64,000 nt of DNA, from the NCBI RefSeq assembly GCF_000835495.1, contig NW_015622543.1, positions 868,001 through 932,000 on the forward strand, in the 5' to 3' direction. This DNA is from Cladophialophora immunda. Its lineage: Eukaryota > Ascomycota > Eurotiomycetes > Chaetothyriales > Herpotrichiellaceae. Shown piece by piece: positions 46,032-57,900 of the stretch. Position numbers and translations under genes: made by a program. The notes under the pieces are model-generated. The model was not told where the DNA came from, did not search any database, and worked only from the letters and a program-made list of their open reading frames with translations. Every line of letters begins with the position of its first letter. The first letter of the stretch is position 1.

Positions 46032-49000
46032 TCAGTACCCTCTTGGGTCCCATACTCCACCTAACAACACCTCTAGAACCCTGAGCTGCAGGATCTCCAA
46101 CTGTTGCTTGACGGATGGTAGCAGACCCCAGTACGTTGGGCCAGTGTATATCTGTTGCAGCCGCAAGCTACGCTGTCGGGCCTTTTTGGCGCGCTCGTCG
46201 ATCTCATCTGCCGTAGGACCGAAATTTCTTTGTGGGCGTAGGAGCTGAGAGGAACGCAAGGATGTGGCGTTGGGCTTTTCGCATGTGTAAATCAGCGTAC
46301 TCGGACAGGAGCAGACGCAGTGTTTGTTCCCGTATAGCTCTAGAGAGGGCAAGGCTCCTGGGACCGGTCCGGCGGCGCTCGGGATGGTGCTATTTTGTTC
46401 AGAACCTGATGTACGGATCGGAATTCTGAGAGATCGTGTTGGGGGGAGAGGGGATGGTAGGGCCAGAAAAACAGTCATTGTTTCCGTCTTGAATTTTGTA
46501 AGCGTGGTGGCCGAGGCTCCCATCACAGTCTGAGTCTTGGTTTCCGTCTCTATGTGTATCCGGGTCCGTGTCCGCATGTATGTCTTGGTGAGAAATTCTG
46601 TCAGAGTTTCTGTTTCAGTGGATGTCAACATCCAGGGTGCCGTTGGCCAAGCTGTTGCCTCTTCTGTCTTCGCCCCCATTTCGGGCTGTTCTAGATAAGC
46701 CTCGGGCGGAAACCCCTCCATGACCGATAAATAAGGTGGACAAGTGCGTATTGATGTAGACGAGCCTAGAGATTTGAGTGGCTCTTCGCCAAAGAGCCGT
46801 GGGGTCTTGAGCAGCAACATGTTCGTATAGCATGCCACCAGCACTAGAGAGCAAAGGATAATGATTGCTGGAATCGTAAGAGCCTTCACTATGGCTATCC
46901 GTCCGAGTGAGGATATCAGCCATCGATTCCCTGGAACTGCGGCCATTTTGGAAGGGGAGGCTGAAGACGCAGGTTCTTGCACAGGTATCTTGCTAATGTT
47001 GTCGAATCCAGTTCTTGATCCTCCTCCTTCGATTTTTTTTACGATTTCATACCTCGCCGAGGTAAAATATGCCCACACATGGTAAAGAGGTATCGGTGAT
47101 AGGCTTGCACTCTGTATGGGCTCAAGGTTCTGAATCGAGAATGTCGTGGAGGAAGTACCGCCTAGCCGTCTCCTCAACCCGGGGCTGGGAGGATATTCGA
47201 TGGCGCTGCTAGTACCAGTTCCATCCTCGACAGGTCGAACAGAGCTGGAGCCCGGTCGCCTAGACGGCGAAATTGAGGTCTGTGCTTTCGATGCAGGTGG
47301 TGATGCGGCGGCGGGTACTTCCTGCACTGTGCCTATTGAACCAGGTCGCAGGGTGCCCTCTTGTGTAAGATCGCCCTCATCTGTGACGTTGTCGTGTGAC
47401 TCGAGCATCGGCATAGATTCGTTACCATTGGGGGACTTCTTCAGAGCGTGTAGTCCGCTAGAGTCTGCGTCAACTTGAGAAAGGGGAACCTGCATGATTT
47501 CTTCCGGTGCTTGCTCGACCGAATCTTGGTTTGCAAAACCTTTGATGCTCAAAGTATTAGCTGCCATGCCTGAGAGCGCACTTTTCGGTGCGGAAATCAT
47601 TCCAACCGCGACTGTGATGGGTTCAGGCTCGAAGACTGCTTGATTTCTAGAATTGTCCCATACAATGCGCAGCGGAGTCGTAGATTGCAATGCCTCACGA
47701 AGCTTCGCATGCTCTTCCTGTGTAATCGGCAGGGACAAGGAACGACTTGTAACGGTTCTTCCTTCAGTTGCCCCATCAGCCTCGAAGGTGGTCGTCGACC
47801 GTCGTCCATGGTTTGCCCGAGTGGGTTCGTCTTGATGTTCTCCACCGGGAACCGATGAATTGCGTAACAATGATGTCTTTCTGTGCCTACCTTTCCTGAA
47901 AGAAGGATAGGACTGCCGACGAACTGAAGCACCTGGCCCCTTATGATGAGAAGGAGTCGGATCTAGGCGAAATGAAACCCTTTTGGATGCTGACGGTGGA
48001 AAGTGTGAAGCTGTAAGGGCATGTCGGGCATGTCGAGCCTGACGGACCGTTCCTGAAGCAGGTGGGCTTGTCGCACCGCAAACGCAGGTGTGCGATTTCT
48101 GGAAAGCGATCTCGCTGATGAAGCTCAGGCGCGCAGATGAGGCCAGTGACTGGCTGGTCACACTTTGGGGCCGGGAAGAGATGAAATCACCGAGATTCTC
48201 TTGTTGTTCGGACGTTGTTCGAACAGAATCGCCGGTGGTTGAAGGTCTTCGCTTCCTGAAGCTCAGGAAATGTTCGTCTTCGAGCCGGAACTGTTCCATA
48301 TCTTTCTGCGCCTGTTGTTTCTGTGCTTCCTGGATCCACACGAAGGTTCGTTTAATTTGCTCATGCAACTTCTTGCACTCTTCTTCACTTTTCCTTTGTG
48401 CTTTTTCAGACTGCCTTTTTGACCCGCGAAGCTTCTGCACTTCGTCGGATAGTGAGCTGACCTCAGTTTTCTTTTGTTCGAGTTCGCCGTATAGATTACC
48501 TAACTCCCACTCTGCCTTGTTTCGCTGGTGTTTTTCATCATGGAGCAGCCGAAGACTTGCATTCTCTCGCTCCAGCGCCTGAACTTGTGTTTCCGATTCG
48601 GCTAGCTCTTTGTCGATATGTTCCTTTGACCTCCTGATTTCCACGACTTCTTGTCGGCGACTTTCAGCAAGCTGCTCCGCTGCGATCTGATTTTCCCGGC
48701 AGGCCTCGATCTCGCGTTGTTGCAATTCACAATATACCTCTAGTGCCTTTAGCTGCCTCTCAAGTGCGGCGTTGTCGATGTGAAGCTTTTCTAGCTCGAG
48801 CAAGGTGCTGGAATCGCGGGGCCACGTGGATCCCTTGTTATTGTCATGTCCGTTGTGATGTTGTGCTTGCACGTTCTCGTCAACGGAAAAATCGTTCGGT
48901 GGAACATTGGTAAGCCCTCGCAAAGGCTCTGATTTGTCGCTGAGTCCTCCGACAAACTGATTCTGTGGGACCACATTTTGTGGGATAGAGATTATGGGTT

Positions 49001-49253
49001 GCGAATTGGCTTGTTTATTCCAGTCCGCATCGTCGCTTTCGCGACCACTGCTTAGAGAAGCGTTACTGCCGGGACTGTAGCCAGCTGAGCGTCGACTTGC
49101 TGCTGATGCTGGTCTTTGGACTCTGGGCGGCGTTGTGAGGATACCCAGACCTACATCTGAGTACGGTTGAAGATCTTCGTTTCCACTGGGAGTAACCGGC
49201 CTCTGATGGTTGTCGTCTCGATCAGATCCAGAAAGATCGCGAGGTGAATCCAT
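46032..49253 (-). CDS. Coiled-coil single-pass membrane protein, unknown function
   Basis: Uninterrupted ORF; the ATG at 49253 (MDSPRDLSGSDRDDN, context ACAATGG) gives 1073 residues, with an alternative in-frame ATG at 49316. Residues ~1-140 are polar and disordered. Residues ~150-340 form a long heptad-like coiled coil (LLELEKLHIDNAALERQLKAL, LAESETQVQALERENASLRL). A Ser/Pro/Arg-rich middle follows. Near residue 810-840 is one membrane helix (IAIVKALTIPAIIILCSLVLVACYT). Beyond it is a Thr/Glu-rich segment of short TET/TRT units and a Cys-containing piece (CVCSCPSTLIYTC), so the C-terminal part is probably lumenal or outside. I do not recognise a named family. It could tether a membrane to a cytoplasmic partner, but that is only a guess from architecture. 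Confidence 0.75.
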   Translation of the reverse strand: MDSPRDLSGSDRDDNHQRPVTPSGNEDLQPYSDVGLGILTTPPRVQRPASAASRRSAGYSPGSNASLSSGRESDDADWNKQANSQPIISIPQNVVPQNQFVGGLSDKSEPLRGLTNVPPNDFSVDENVQAQHHNGHDNNKGSTWPRDSSTLLELEKLHIDNAALERQLKALEVYCELQQREIEACRENQIAAEQLAESRRQEVVEIRRSKEHIDKELAESETQVQALERENASLRLLHDEKHQRNKAEWELGNLYGELEQKKTEVSSLSDEVQKLRGSKRQSEKAQRKSEEECKKLHEQIKRTFVWIQEAQKQQAQKDMEQFRLEDEHFLSFRKRRPSTTGDSVRTTSEQQENLGDFISSRPQSVTSQSLASSARLSFISEIAFQKSHTCVCGATSPPASGTVRQARHARHALTASHFPPSASKRVSFRLDPTPSHHKGPGASVRRQSYPSFRKGRHRKTSLLRNSSVPGGEHQDEPTRANHGRRSTTTFEADGATEGRTVTSRSLSLPITQEEHAKLREALQSTTPLRIVWDNSRNQAVFEPEPITVAVGMISAPKSALSGMAANTLSIKGFANQDSVEQAPEEIMQVPLSQVDADSSGLHALKKSPNGNESMPMLESHDNVTDEGDLTQEGTLRPGSIGTVQEVPAAASPPASKAQTSISPSRRPGSSSVRPVEDGTGTSSAIEYPPSPGLRRRLGGTSSTTFSIQNLEPIQSASLSPIPLYHVWAYFTSARYEIVKKIEGGGSRTGFDNISKIPVQEPASSASPSKMAAVPGNRWLISSLGRIAIVKALTIPAIIILCSLVLVACYTNMLLLKTPRLFGEEPLKSLGSSTSIRTCPPYLSVMEGFPPEAYLEQPEMGAKTEEATAWPTAPWMLTSTETETLTEFLTKTYMRTRTRIHIETETKTQTVMGASATTLTKFKTETMTVFLALPSPLPPTRSLRIPIRTSGSEQNSTIPSAAGPVPGALPSLELYGNKHCVCSCPSTLIYTCEKPNATSLRSSQLLRPQRNFGPTADEIDERAKKARQRSLRLQQIYTGPTYWGLLPSVKQQLEILQLRVLEVLLGGVWDPRGY

Positions 49254-50069
49254 TGTCAAACGAGCAAAGTCCACTTGATTCTTTGAGTAACCGGTGACCG
49301 TGCAGTCATCTCTCATGCAAAAGAGCACAAATTCGATGGTGGCCTCGGCCGTGTCATGAAGTTCGAGGGTCGTCAACCCTCGGTGTACAAGGAACGAGTA
49401 GGACGATCCGTTGTTCTCGAGAACAAAGAAAGCTGAATGCCGAAATGGGCGAAGAAAGAATAGAATGAGCTCAGAATAAGCTGAGGGTGATAAGAGAGAT
49501 GGAGAAGAGTCTTCCGTTTTCGGAAATCAATGGGCGAAGAGACAAGTGAAATTTCCGAACAAAAGAATTCTATGGCCACGCACAAGCCAGGCCACATTCC
49601 ACCGAGAGGACCGTCATAACGACCTGATAAAAGTTAAGGCAGTGCTCTAGTTCAGCACCATGTCTTCGACCGTTTAAAAGGCGACTAGCTGCGCCTGTTC
49701 CCTAAGCAAGAGACAAAATATGATGGTCTGGGAAAATCAGGCTCACCATCAAGAACTTGCAGAACGGGCGGGTTGGGTCCTGTCTCGAGCAGTCTCTTCA
49801 ATCGCAGATGAGATGACTTGTCACTGCCGTTGGCCTTTCAGAGAGTCGATCCTGACCTTAGTCGCATCACCTTAATTCTGTCTCTCCTCCTAGAGTTTGT
49901 GCAGAGACTTCACGCCTGTCGTACCAAAGGTGTATCGCCCTGCACAGACATTCCTTTTGGCGATCCAGTCCAGTCTTGCTGCAGGGCTGTGCTTTGGTGG
50001 GCGAACATCCATCGGCGGCGATGCCAGCGACTTGAAGGGGTTCTTTGTGTGTCACCTTGCCTTCGAGCT
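49254..50069. other. Intergenic, promoter of the coiled-coil gene
   Basis: 816 bp between two minus-strand genes; the ORFs here are short and mostly antisense to the 3' end of the next gene. Nothing supported. Confidence 0.55.
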
Positions 50070-51332
50070 TCAGCCTGCCTTTTCACCTGCAGATGGGCCA
50101 TCTCTGAGAACATCAACCGGAGGTACGGCTCCCTCTCTATAGTTCTTGCCATCGACTTGGAAAAGCTTTTGCTTTCCGTTGCCATCAACGACCAAAGCCG
50201 TAAGTTTACCCCCGTTGACACAGCCGCTGTCGAGCCCTTTTGTGTATTTATGGATTTGCAAGCCTGCTTTGGCGTCGTGGCCATAAATGACTGTCATGTG
50301 TTTTCCATGTCCTCGACCTTTCTCCCCTTTCAGACCCCCGAAGCGCTGCCGGATGGAAAGCAGCTGTTGGTATCTGTTCCACAATCTGTACCAAGCAATA
50401 CTTCCTTTTTGCTTGTGCTTCTTTGACGGTATACGCGTAGCAAGATCGATAATGCGCATATTCATGGCCGAAACAGGGTCCTGGGATTCCAAAGGGAGCC
50501 CCGGAATGAGTCCACCGTGAACTACCACGGCATCTCCATTGAATGCTTTCAATGGCCCTAGGCGGAGAATGACAGGGCAGGATCGCAGGTATTCCAGATG
50601 CTTCGCCTTCAGCGACCTTGCCAACTTCTGCACAGGATCACCTGCTTTTGTAGACGTGTCAATTGAATCTAGTTCTGCGACCGGGTCCGCGCCTGTCTCG
50701 GACGCTCTTGATCGGAGTTTTTGCGCAACCAACAGAAGGCGGTCATCATGGTTCCCACGCACGCATGAAGCATTGTAACGTCGCAATAGATCAATCACCC
50801 CCAGTGAGTCTGGTCCCTTAGAAACAATATCTCCAACCGAAACCAAGTGGTCTGTTGAAGGATGAAATTGTACTTTCTTCAGCAAGGCCTCCAACTCCTC
50901 TCTGCAGCCATGGATATCGCCAACGAACACCAGTCTCTTCTTCCTGGAGCGGGGGCCAGCGTCATCTGGGGAAGATTGTGGAAGCAACGCCGGATCTAGT
51001 GTCTTGACGAACACCATGCCCGGGAACTTGGGATGGCTGGCCTCGCTCACAGTGCCTGCACCCGTGGAATTTGACTTGAGAGCGGACCATGCAGATCTCC
51101 CTTCCTCGATGATAGGAGCAATGACCTTAATCCATAGAATGATCGAACAGGTTGTGAGGAAGGCGACCACCATCATCAATCTTCTGAGTTTAGGAGCTCT
51201 GGTGACGGCGACCGACTTGCCCACCAAAGCTTCGATACGCCGCAGGAAGTCATTGTCGGCCGGGGACGAGGGACTCGTCGACTCAGAATCTGTAAAATGC
51301 GCCCGCAGGATTGGCCTCTTTGTAGCTGCCAT
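50070..51332 (-). CDS. ppn2: Ppn2-type vacuolar polyphosphatase (calcineurin-like)
   Basis: 420 residues, intronless, ATG at 51332. Residues ~52-72 (LMMVVAFLTTCSIILWIKVIA) are a signal anchor giving a type II vacuolar membrane topology. The phosphoesterase motifs are complete: FVGDIHG at 136-142, SVGDIVSKGPDS at 165-176, VRGNHDD at 191-197, VVHGG and YGHDAKAGLQ, which supply the two-metal site. In yeast Ppn2 is a metal-dependent endopolyphosphatase that cuts long inorganic polyphosphate chains in the vacuole. Size and layout match that family rather than the diadenosine-tetraphosphatase (ApaH) enzymes with which it shares the fold. Basic insert KKHKQKGS near residue 310. Confidence 0.85.
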   Translation of the reverse strand: MAATKRPILRAHFTDSESTSPSSPADNDFLRRIEALVGKSVAVTRAPKLRRLMMVVAFLTTCSIILWIKVIAPIIEEGRSAWSALKSNSTGAGTVSEASHPKFPGMVFVKTLDPALLPQSSPDDAGPRSRKKRLVFVGDIHGCREELEALLKKVQFHPSTDHLVSVGDIVSKGPDSLGVIDLLRRYNASCVRGNHDDRLLLVAQKLRSRASETGADPVAELDSIDTSTKAGDPVQKLARSLKAKHLEYLRSCPVILRLGPLKAFNGDAVVVHGGLIPGLPLESQDPVSAMNMRIIDLATRIPSKKHKQKGSIAWYRLWNRYQQLLSIRQRFGGLKGEKGRGHGKHMTVIYGHDAKAGLQIHKYTKGLDSGCVNGGKLTALVVDGNGKQKLFQVDGKNYREGAVPPVDVLRDGPSAGEKAG

Positions 51333-52057
51333 TTTTCTTGTGTCCAGATCCCACCATCTGTCTCTTTCTCAATCCGCAACAAACGGTGCTCTCGACATCG
51401 GTATCGCAGGATCACGATCGGCAGGGCATTATCGGGTGCTGATAACGGTGTACGAGGTATGGTTCACACAATTGACATCGCACAAATATGAGAGACGGGG
51501 TTTAAGAACTCTTCTAGGTCCTACCTCTTGCGGTGAAGGGAGAGAACATGCAGCAAGCTCGGGAGCCACTCTGACGACATTAGATCAAAGCTGCGCGCAT
51601 CCGACGGTGAGAAGTGATCGACCCAGTGCCTCGGAAAGCTCTGACATCCGCAGCCTCATCGCCAAGCCTGATGCGGTTAGGTAGTGCAGTAACTTGGACT
51701 TGCTCGAGGTGCAAGCACCCGTTATGCCAATTCGCCGTCTGCAGCAATTGCAGTTCAAGAGCCCTACGCAGAGATTCTAAGCCTCTTAGACCTACTCATA
51801 CTGCTGCTCCGTTGGGAACTAGCTATCTAGCACAATGACCGGGAATTATTCTTGCACAGAGATGAGATATGAATGATCGGTCAAGATGCTTGTTGCCCAT
51901 AAATGGGGACAGCTAAGCTACCATCATCTAACGTTGTTTGAGTCTCCCAAGGATTATCGTGTCGGAATGTCGTTCAGGAATTTGAAGCAGGCGCCAAAAA
52001 AGCTATGAGAATTTCAGAAGTGAAGCCATCTCTCAGTTCGCCAGGTAATCCTGACCT
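51333..52057. other. Intergenic, Ppn2 promoter side
   Basis: 725 bp between two minus-strand genes; no gene seen. Confidence 0.55.
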
Positions 52058-52769
52058 CTACAAAGCCAGGCCGGCCATGACAAGAGCCAGAAACCCGAAT
52101 CCCGCGCTACCGACATGGAGGTTGTTGGCGCCATTCCCAGATGACCCTGTAGCCGAAGCCGAAGCTGACGCTCCAGAGGACGAGCCGCCTGCTATAAATG
52201 TCGTCAGTAACTCAACAAAGCCACAACTTGTTTGTGAAACGCACCCGTTGCTGATGCTGAACCGTCGGTTGTGGTTGCGCTGCCTTGTCCAAAAGCAAAC
52301 GTGCCTGTGGCAGAGGAACTGCTTCCGGTTTGGCTGGCAGTGGGAGCAGCAGTGGATGAGGCAGTCAGGAAGTAAGAGCTGATGCAAGACGCCTGGCAGG
52401 AAGCATATTGTTGAGTCTCGCCGGCCGTGCCATTACCCTGTGGGCATTGGGCAGCGCATTCCGTCGTCGCATTCGCCTGGAGCTGAGACGGGCATGGGAC
52501 TCCGACGCATTTCGCCTGGCAGCACACGTCCGCAGAACCACCTAATTGATCAACTATTTCAGTATCCACCCGTGATGTGATGCTGCATGGTCGGACTTAC
52601 AGGACTGCAGACACTTGACTTGCGGACTCAGGGATGCGGTGGCAGCCGCAGAGGATGCGCCCGTTGAGGAAGCAATGCTGGCTTTGGTCGACTCAGCAGT
52701 CGTAGTTGCGTTTTGCGCAGCGGCAAAGGCAATGAGCCCGAAGGTGGCGAAGGCAGTGAAGAAGCGCAT
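52058..52769 (-). CDS. Small Cys-rich secreted protein with predicted GPI anchor
   Basis: Exons (minus strand): 52769-52601, 52541-52245, 52191-52058; introns 59 and 53 bp; 199 residues. Signal peptide MRFFTAFATFGLIAFAAAQ, then a Thr/Ser/Ala-rich spacer, a compact domain with ten Cys (CLQSCGSADVCCQAKCVG ... CISSY) and a Ser/Thr/Ala/Gly-rich stalk. The C terminus has a small-residue site (GSSGNGANN) followed by a hydrophobic tail GFGFLALVMAGLAL, the signal for GPI attachment. The Cys pattern and the CPQGNGTAxxTQxYxxC segment resemble a conserved family of fungal wall-associated proteins; it is not a canonical CFEM domain. Likely located at the plasma membrane or cell wall. Role unknown. Confidence 0.85.
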
Positions 52770-54906
52770 CTTGATACCAGAATCTCTCGTAGGAGACTAT
52801 AGGGGATGTCAATTGTCGCAAAGAAGAGGCCGAAGTCGCCGGTATAAAATGCGATTTGAAGAGAAGCGAAAATGAATCAGACTCAATCGAGAACGGAGGA
52901 ACGAGCGTAGAAACGAATGTCGCGGCGCAAAGTGCCAGCACGGGAGGATACAGACAACCGGTGGCCTCAAGAACACAGATCAGGTCAGCCAGGTTTGGGC
53001 GCAACAGGGAGTCAAATACTTCTGGCACTGGCCCTCCCAGTTTCCAGCCCCAAAAGGGCCCAGTTTCCAAGCGATCCACGAGTCAAATCTCCCCAGGATT
53101 TCCTCATTTTGCCAGGCCTATCCAAGGCTCAGGTGTTTCGGATAGCGTGAAGCGAGCCTTTTCTCGGCGTACACTGGACGGCGCCTCGGAAGGGGGCTTC
53201 CTGGGATCCGCTTCAACAGAGCTGAAATTGAGGCTAGGCTTCCCTATCGGACTTTTCGATTCTTGGGCTGATTTGCGTGGGCCGATCCGACCGCGACGGT
53301 TGATTCGACGAGCTGTGCAGGCCAGTAAGACAAATGAGCGCACCCCGGCCATTTTCCGCATTGTTTGTTTGTGGCGATTGATGCATGTTTCAGACTGCGC
53401 CCGAGTCTTGGGGCTTGTTTGTGGCCTCAACAGTTCGACAAGCACACCAGACGGAGTACCGAAGACCCAGTGTCGACATGCGCATGCGTGGTCAACTAGC
53501 AGAGTCCGTGTCGCAGGAAGAAAGACGTAGAGTTTTCGCTGCCCGTTGATGTCGATCGGGGATTTTCATTGCTGTCATCATTGTGGGCCAAATTTCCCCC
53601 AACGCACAAACACAGACCACCATCGACCATCGGAAATTGCCCTCGTGTTCTGGCGAACTTCGGCCGCACATTCCATTTCCCCAGGCGCTGGCCCTGTGAT
53701 GGCTCTAGGATCCACAGGCATCACATCACGTACAACGGTCTGCGATTAAAAAGCGTGACGGCAAGGCTGCGATGCTGTCGCGAACCACAAAAATCGATGC
53801 GCTCGGTGCAGGTTTGGTAGAGGGTGTCGGTCGCCTTGTCAAGGGAACAAGCGACCACCAACTCCGACTCGGATCGACGACTCTGACACTGCCAACAACT
53901 TCGCGGAGAGTTCTACGAGCGCTTAGACTTTGGTGCTTGGTGCGGACCACGATATCCGGCGTGGCGCAAGGCCCATCTGCAAAGAGAAATGACAGATATG
54001 ACGGCGAATTTTGGTCAAAAGAGCTGTCAATTACGGCGAGTCTTCCCCGGGGTTGGTCAGTGGCTACTAACGGATTGGCTGTGTGATACTCGTACGTAGG
54101 TCGGGTGACCACTTCTCGGGGCATGAAGCTGGTCAATATCCACGTAAAAAGAAGCGACGCGAGGTTCTCGTGGACTTCTGCAGCGTCGATCCAAACCCCA
54201 GTGATACCCCCATGTCCGTCTCTTTACTTGGGCACCTGCATCTCGTTCAATTCAACAACCAGACGGGGATCCCAAGGAGCAGGTGCTTGAAAAGTCGACA
54301 GACGTCCTAGGATGTATGGCGTCTCTCGAGGCTAGGAAAGGACTCAACATCACAGTTCCTAGACGAGTAACTTCTTTGCAAATGAGTACGAGGCATATTC
54401 CGGGAAAGCAGCCCAGAATCCGAGAACACCATTCGCTGGTCTCAGTAGTTGCGCCAGAAAATTCGTATCGGTATCCGACGCATCAGTCTGTCTATATTAT
54501 TCAGTGAGATCTGTGGTCAGTGACTCTCCCGATCGACGGATGGCAACGCATACGGGGCCGCACAGCATCCTACCCGGTATCCTGGTTTGAAGGCTGTGTT
54601 GGGTACCTCTGCACGCACGCTGGCAGTAGTATGAGGTAGGAAAGGAGCTCAAGCAGCAGACTCACAGACGATCCTGTAGGGTCATACATGTCACTGGCGG
54701 TATGTGAGTTCAATAAATAATCTCAAGACGCGCCTCGGCGCCGAGAAACTTCACATAATGAAAAGCGCGACGTTATCACGTGCCTTCGCGTCGCCAACTT
54801 GGACGCGTCACTTGTACCGCTAACTTTCTCCACCATCCACGGCCGCAAATCTTCAACATTGCGCCGAGATATCATCCCTCCGGCAATAGCCTGGGCTGCC
54901 AGAGAC
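52770..54906. other. Long divergent intergenic region
   Basis: 2.1 kb between the GPI protein (-) and MPH1 (+). The ORFs here (for example 52856-53530 +) have no domain, signal or splice support. No RNA gene recognised. Confidence 0.5.
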
Positions 54907-57900
54907 ATGGACTTCCTGGACGACGAGGCTGAAGTCAGCTCGGATGTCCTAGTCCCCAGCTCCCAAGCTGATCTGAATCCGCGTGCTCGCAAGCGTCGCC
55001 GCCTTGACTCCCATTCTGATGCCTCTTCACTCCCGGAGCACGACGAATACGATTTGCCGCCAAACGAAGATGAGACCGGAAAAGAAAACAGAAAGTCCAA
55101 GTATGAAGAACGAATCTATGTCCCTCAATATGGGGATCGTCCGTCGGATACCTTCGTTACCCAGTTGACTCAACAACATTCCAGTCCATCCAGAATCCGA
55201 GGGCCAAGATGGATGAAGCCTCGGAACAACCCTTCGCCCTCGTCTTCCGCTGTCAAACGTCATGCTAACACCCCACGCCGACATTCTCAGGCAGCTATCC
55301 ACAGCGACGAGTTTGAAGTGGACGAGGACGATTTCGAACTTTTCGAAGCTTTGGGTGATTGTAGTAACTCCGCGCTTAGCAATGGCAACCACGATGGCAA
55401 TCCGGCTCCGCGTCAGCCTCTACAGAAATCAAACTCTTTCCGCCAGACGACTCTGCATGGAATCCATACCACCCAGCCTCCCGCGACGCAAACCCAGTCG
55501 CAGATCAGGGTACACAATTGGCCTCTGGCAAACCGGAATGAGCCCCCTACCCATCATGAGATAGATCGTGATGCCATGACCACATGGGTCTATCCCACGA
55601 ATCTTGGGCGTATCAGAGACTACCAATATAATATTGTGCATAAGGGCCTTTTCCACAATATTCTGGTCGCGTTACCCACTGGCTTAGGGAAGACATTCAT
55701 TGCCGCCACAATCATGCTGAACTGGTATCGATGGACGAAAAGTGCGCAAATTGTCTTCGTCGCACCTACAAAACCTCTTGTTTCACAGCAAGTGGATGCC
55801 TGCTTCAACATTGTTGGCATCCCGCGATCTCACACCACGATGCTGACGGGAGAGGTCTCACCAGCAATCAGGGCAGAAGAGTGGCAAGAGAAAAGAGTTT
55901 TCTTCATGACACCTCAAACCTTGATCAACGATCTGAAGCATGGCTATTGTGATCCGAAAAAGATCGTGTTGATTGTGGTGGACGAAGCACACAAAGCAAC
56001 TGGAAGTTACGCATATGTGGAGGTGGTGAAATTCTTGAGAAGATACAACTCCAGCTTTCGAGTCCTGGCTCTTACAGCAACTCCTGGAAAAGACGTGGAA
56101 AAAGTACAAGAAGTAATCGATGGCCTTGGAATCGCTAGAGTCGAAATCAGGACCGAGGAGTCGCTGGATATCCGCGAATTTGTACACAAGAGGGATGTCG
56201 AAACCCAGGTATTTGAAAATTCGGATGAGATAACCATGTCGTTAGAGATGCTTTCAGCAACCCTGCAACCATTACTGAATAAGCTGCACTCCCAGGGCGC
56301 TTCTTGGGGCAAGGACCCACGAATGATTACGCTGTTCGGTTTGAAAAAGGCCTGGGAAAGATGGCAGTTGTCGGAAGCAGGCAGAAGAGCTCAACATTCC
56401 GTGAAAGGCATGGTGAAAGCGATATCCACTACTCTCATGAGTCTGGCCCACAACATCGAACTGCTGAAATACCATGGCATCGGCCCTTTCTACCACAAGA
56501 TGAAGCTGTTTGCAGATGAAGCTTCCGGCGGCGGCAAGTATGCAAAACAAATTGTGGATGATGATAATTTCAAGAAATTGATGATCCGACTGAGGGCCTG
56601 GATCAACAACCCAGATTTTATCGGGCACCCGAAATTATCTTACTTGAAGACGGTCGTGCTCAACCATTTCATGGATGCCGGTGAGGGTGCCAGTGGGAGC
56701 CACAGCACAGGCTCCTCGGGCACAAGGATCATGATCTTCACACACTATCGAGACAGTGCAGAGGAAATTGTGAGAGTGCTCAATCGCCATGGCCCTATGA
56801 TCCGAGCACACGTCTTTGTTGGGCAGTCAGGCACGAAAGGCGGCTCTGAAGGAATGGATCAGAAGACGCAACTGAGTGTTATCAAGCAATTCAAGGCCGG
56901 GAAATACAACACAATTGTCGCAACATCAATCGGAGAAGAAGGTCTCGACATCGGTGAAGTCGATTTGATTGTGTGTTACGATTGCTCGAAATCGCCTATT
57001 AGGATGCTTCAACGCATGGGCCGGACAGGGCGTAAGCGGGCGGGTACCATCGTTTTGCTCATGATGCGTGGCAAGGAAGAGTCTGATTTCGCCCATTCAG
57101 AGGACAATTATCAGAAGATGCAAGAAAAGATCGCAAGCGGCAAGGAGTTCAATTTCCACGAAGAGCTGTCGGCCAGAATCGTCCCAAAAGAGATCGTACC
57201 CGCGGTCGACAAGCGTGTGGTTGAGATTCCGATCGAGAACACGCAGCCTGGCTCGGTCGAGCCCAGTAGGCGAAAAGCCAAAAACGCCAAAAAGCCACCG
57301 AAGAAGTTCCACATGCCGGATGGCGTTGAGACGGGCTTCACGTTTTTGGGCGATGGAGGAAAGAAGAAGGCCACAACACGAGAGGGCCCATCCAAACCTC
57401 CGGAATCAAGAAAAGACCGCCACGTGGCTGCACTGCCTCCTTTGAACGATGTCCTTCTTTCCGAGTCGGAAGAGCGGGAACTCGAAGACCGCTATGTCCG
57501 ACTCGCAGGGGTCGAAGACGAGTATATCCAGTTCGTGCGCTTTGATGCTTACCCTGATCAACAGCGGCGTCTGGGTAAGACAGATGCCGTCAAACATTCA
57601 AGGGCAACTAGGACTTTGGTACAAGCCTTCGAGGCCATGCGGAATCCAAGAAAAAGCTGGAGTCGTCCGTCAGAGTATGAGCTCTCTCCAGAGGGTGTCG
57701 ATGCCTCACCTGAGTTGTCAGAAGCGGAAGAACTGATGCGTACGACCAAAATTTCCAAAAAGAAACCGAAGCCTCCAGCGTTTCCCCAAACAAAGGTGTC
57801 TAGCATTACCGTCAGGAGTAGCTCTATCGGCGAATACGATGACAATGACAGTTTCATCGATGACGAAGAAGACCTCGCAGCCTCCCACCTACCAGAGCCC

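Noticed and set aside
52856..53530. 224-aa + strand ORF in the long intergenic region
   Set aside because: Begins without a good start context, has no domain, and its composition is unlike the neighbouring genes.
54799..54906. Upstream extension of MPH1 from a TTG
   Set aside because: Not an ATG, and the extra residues do not resemble the family N terminus; the ATG at 54907 does.
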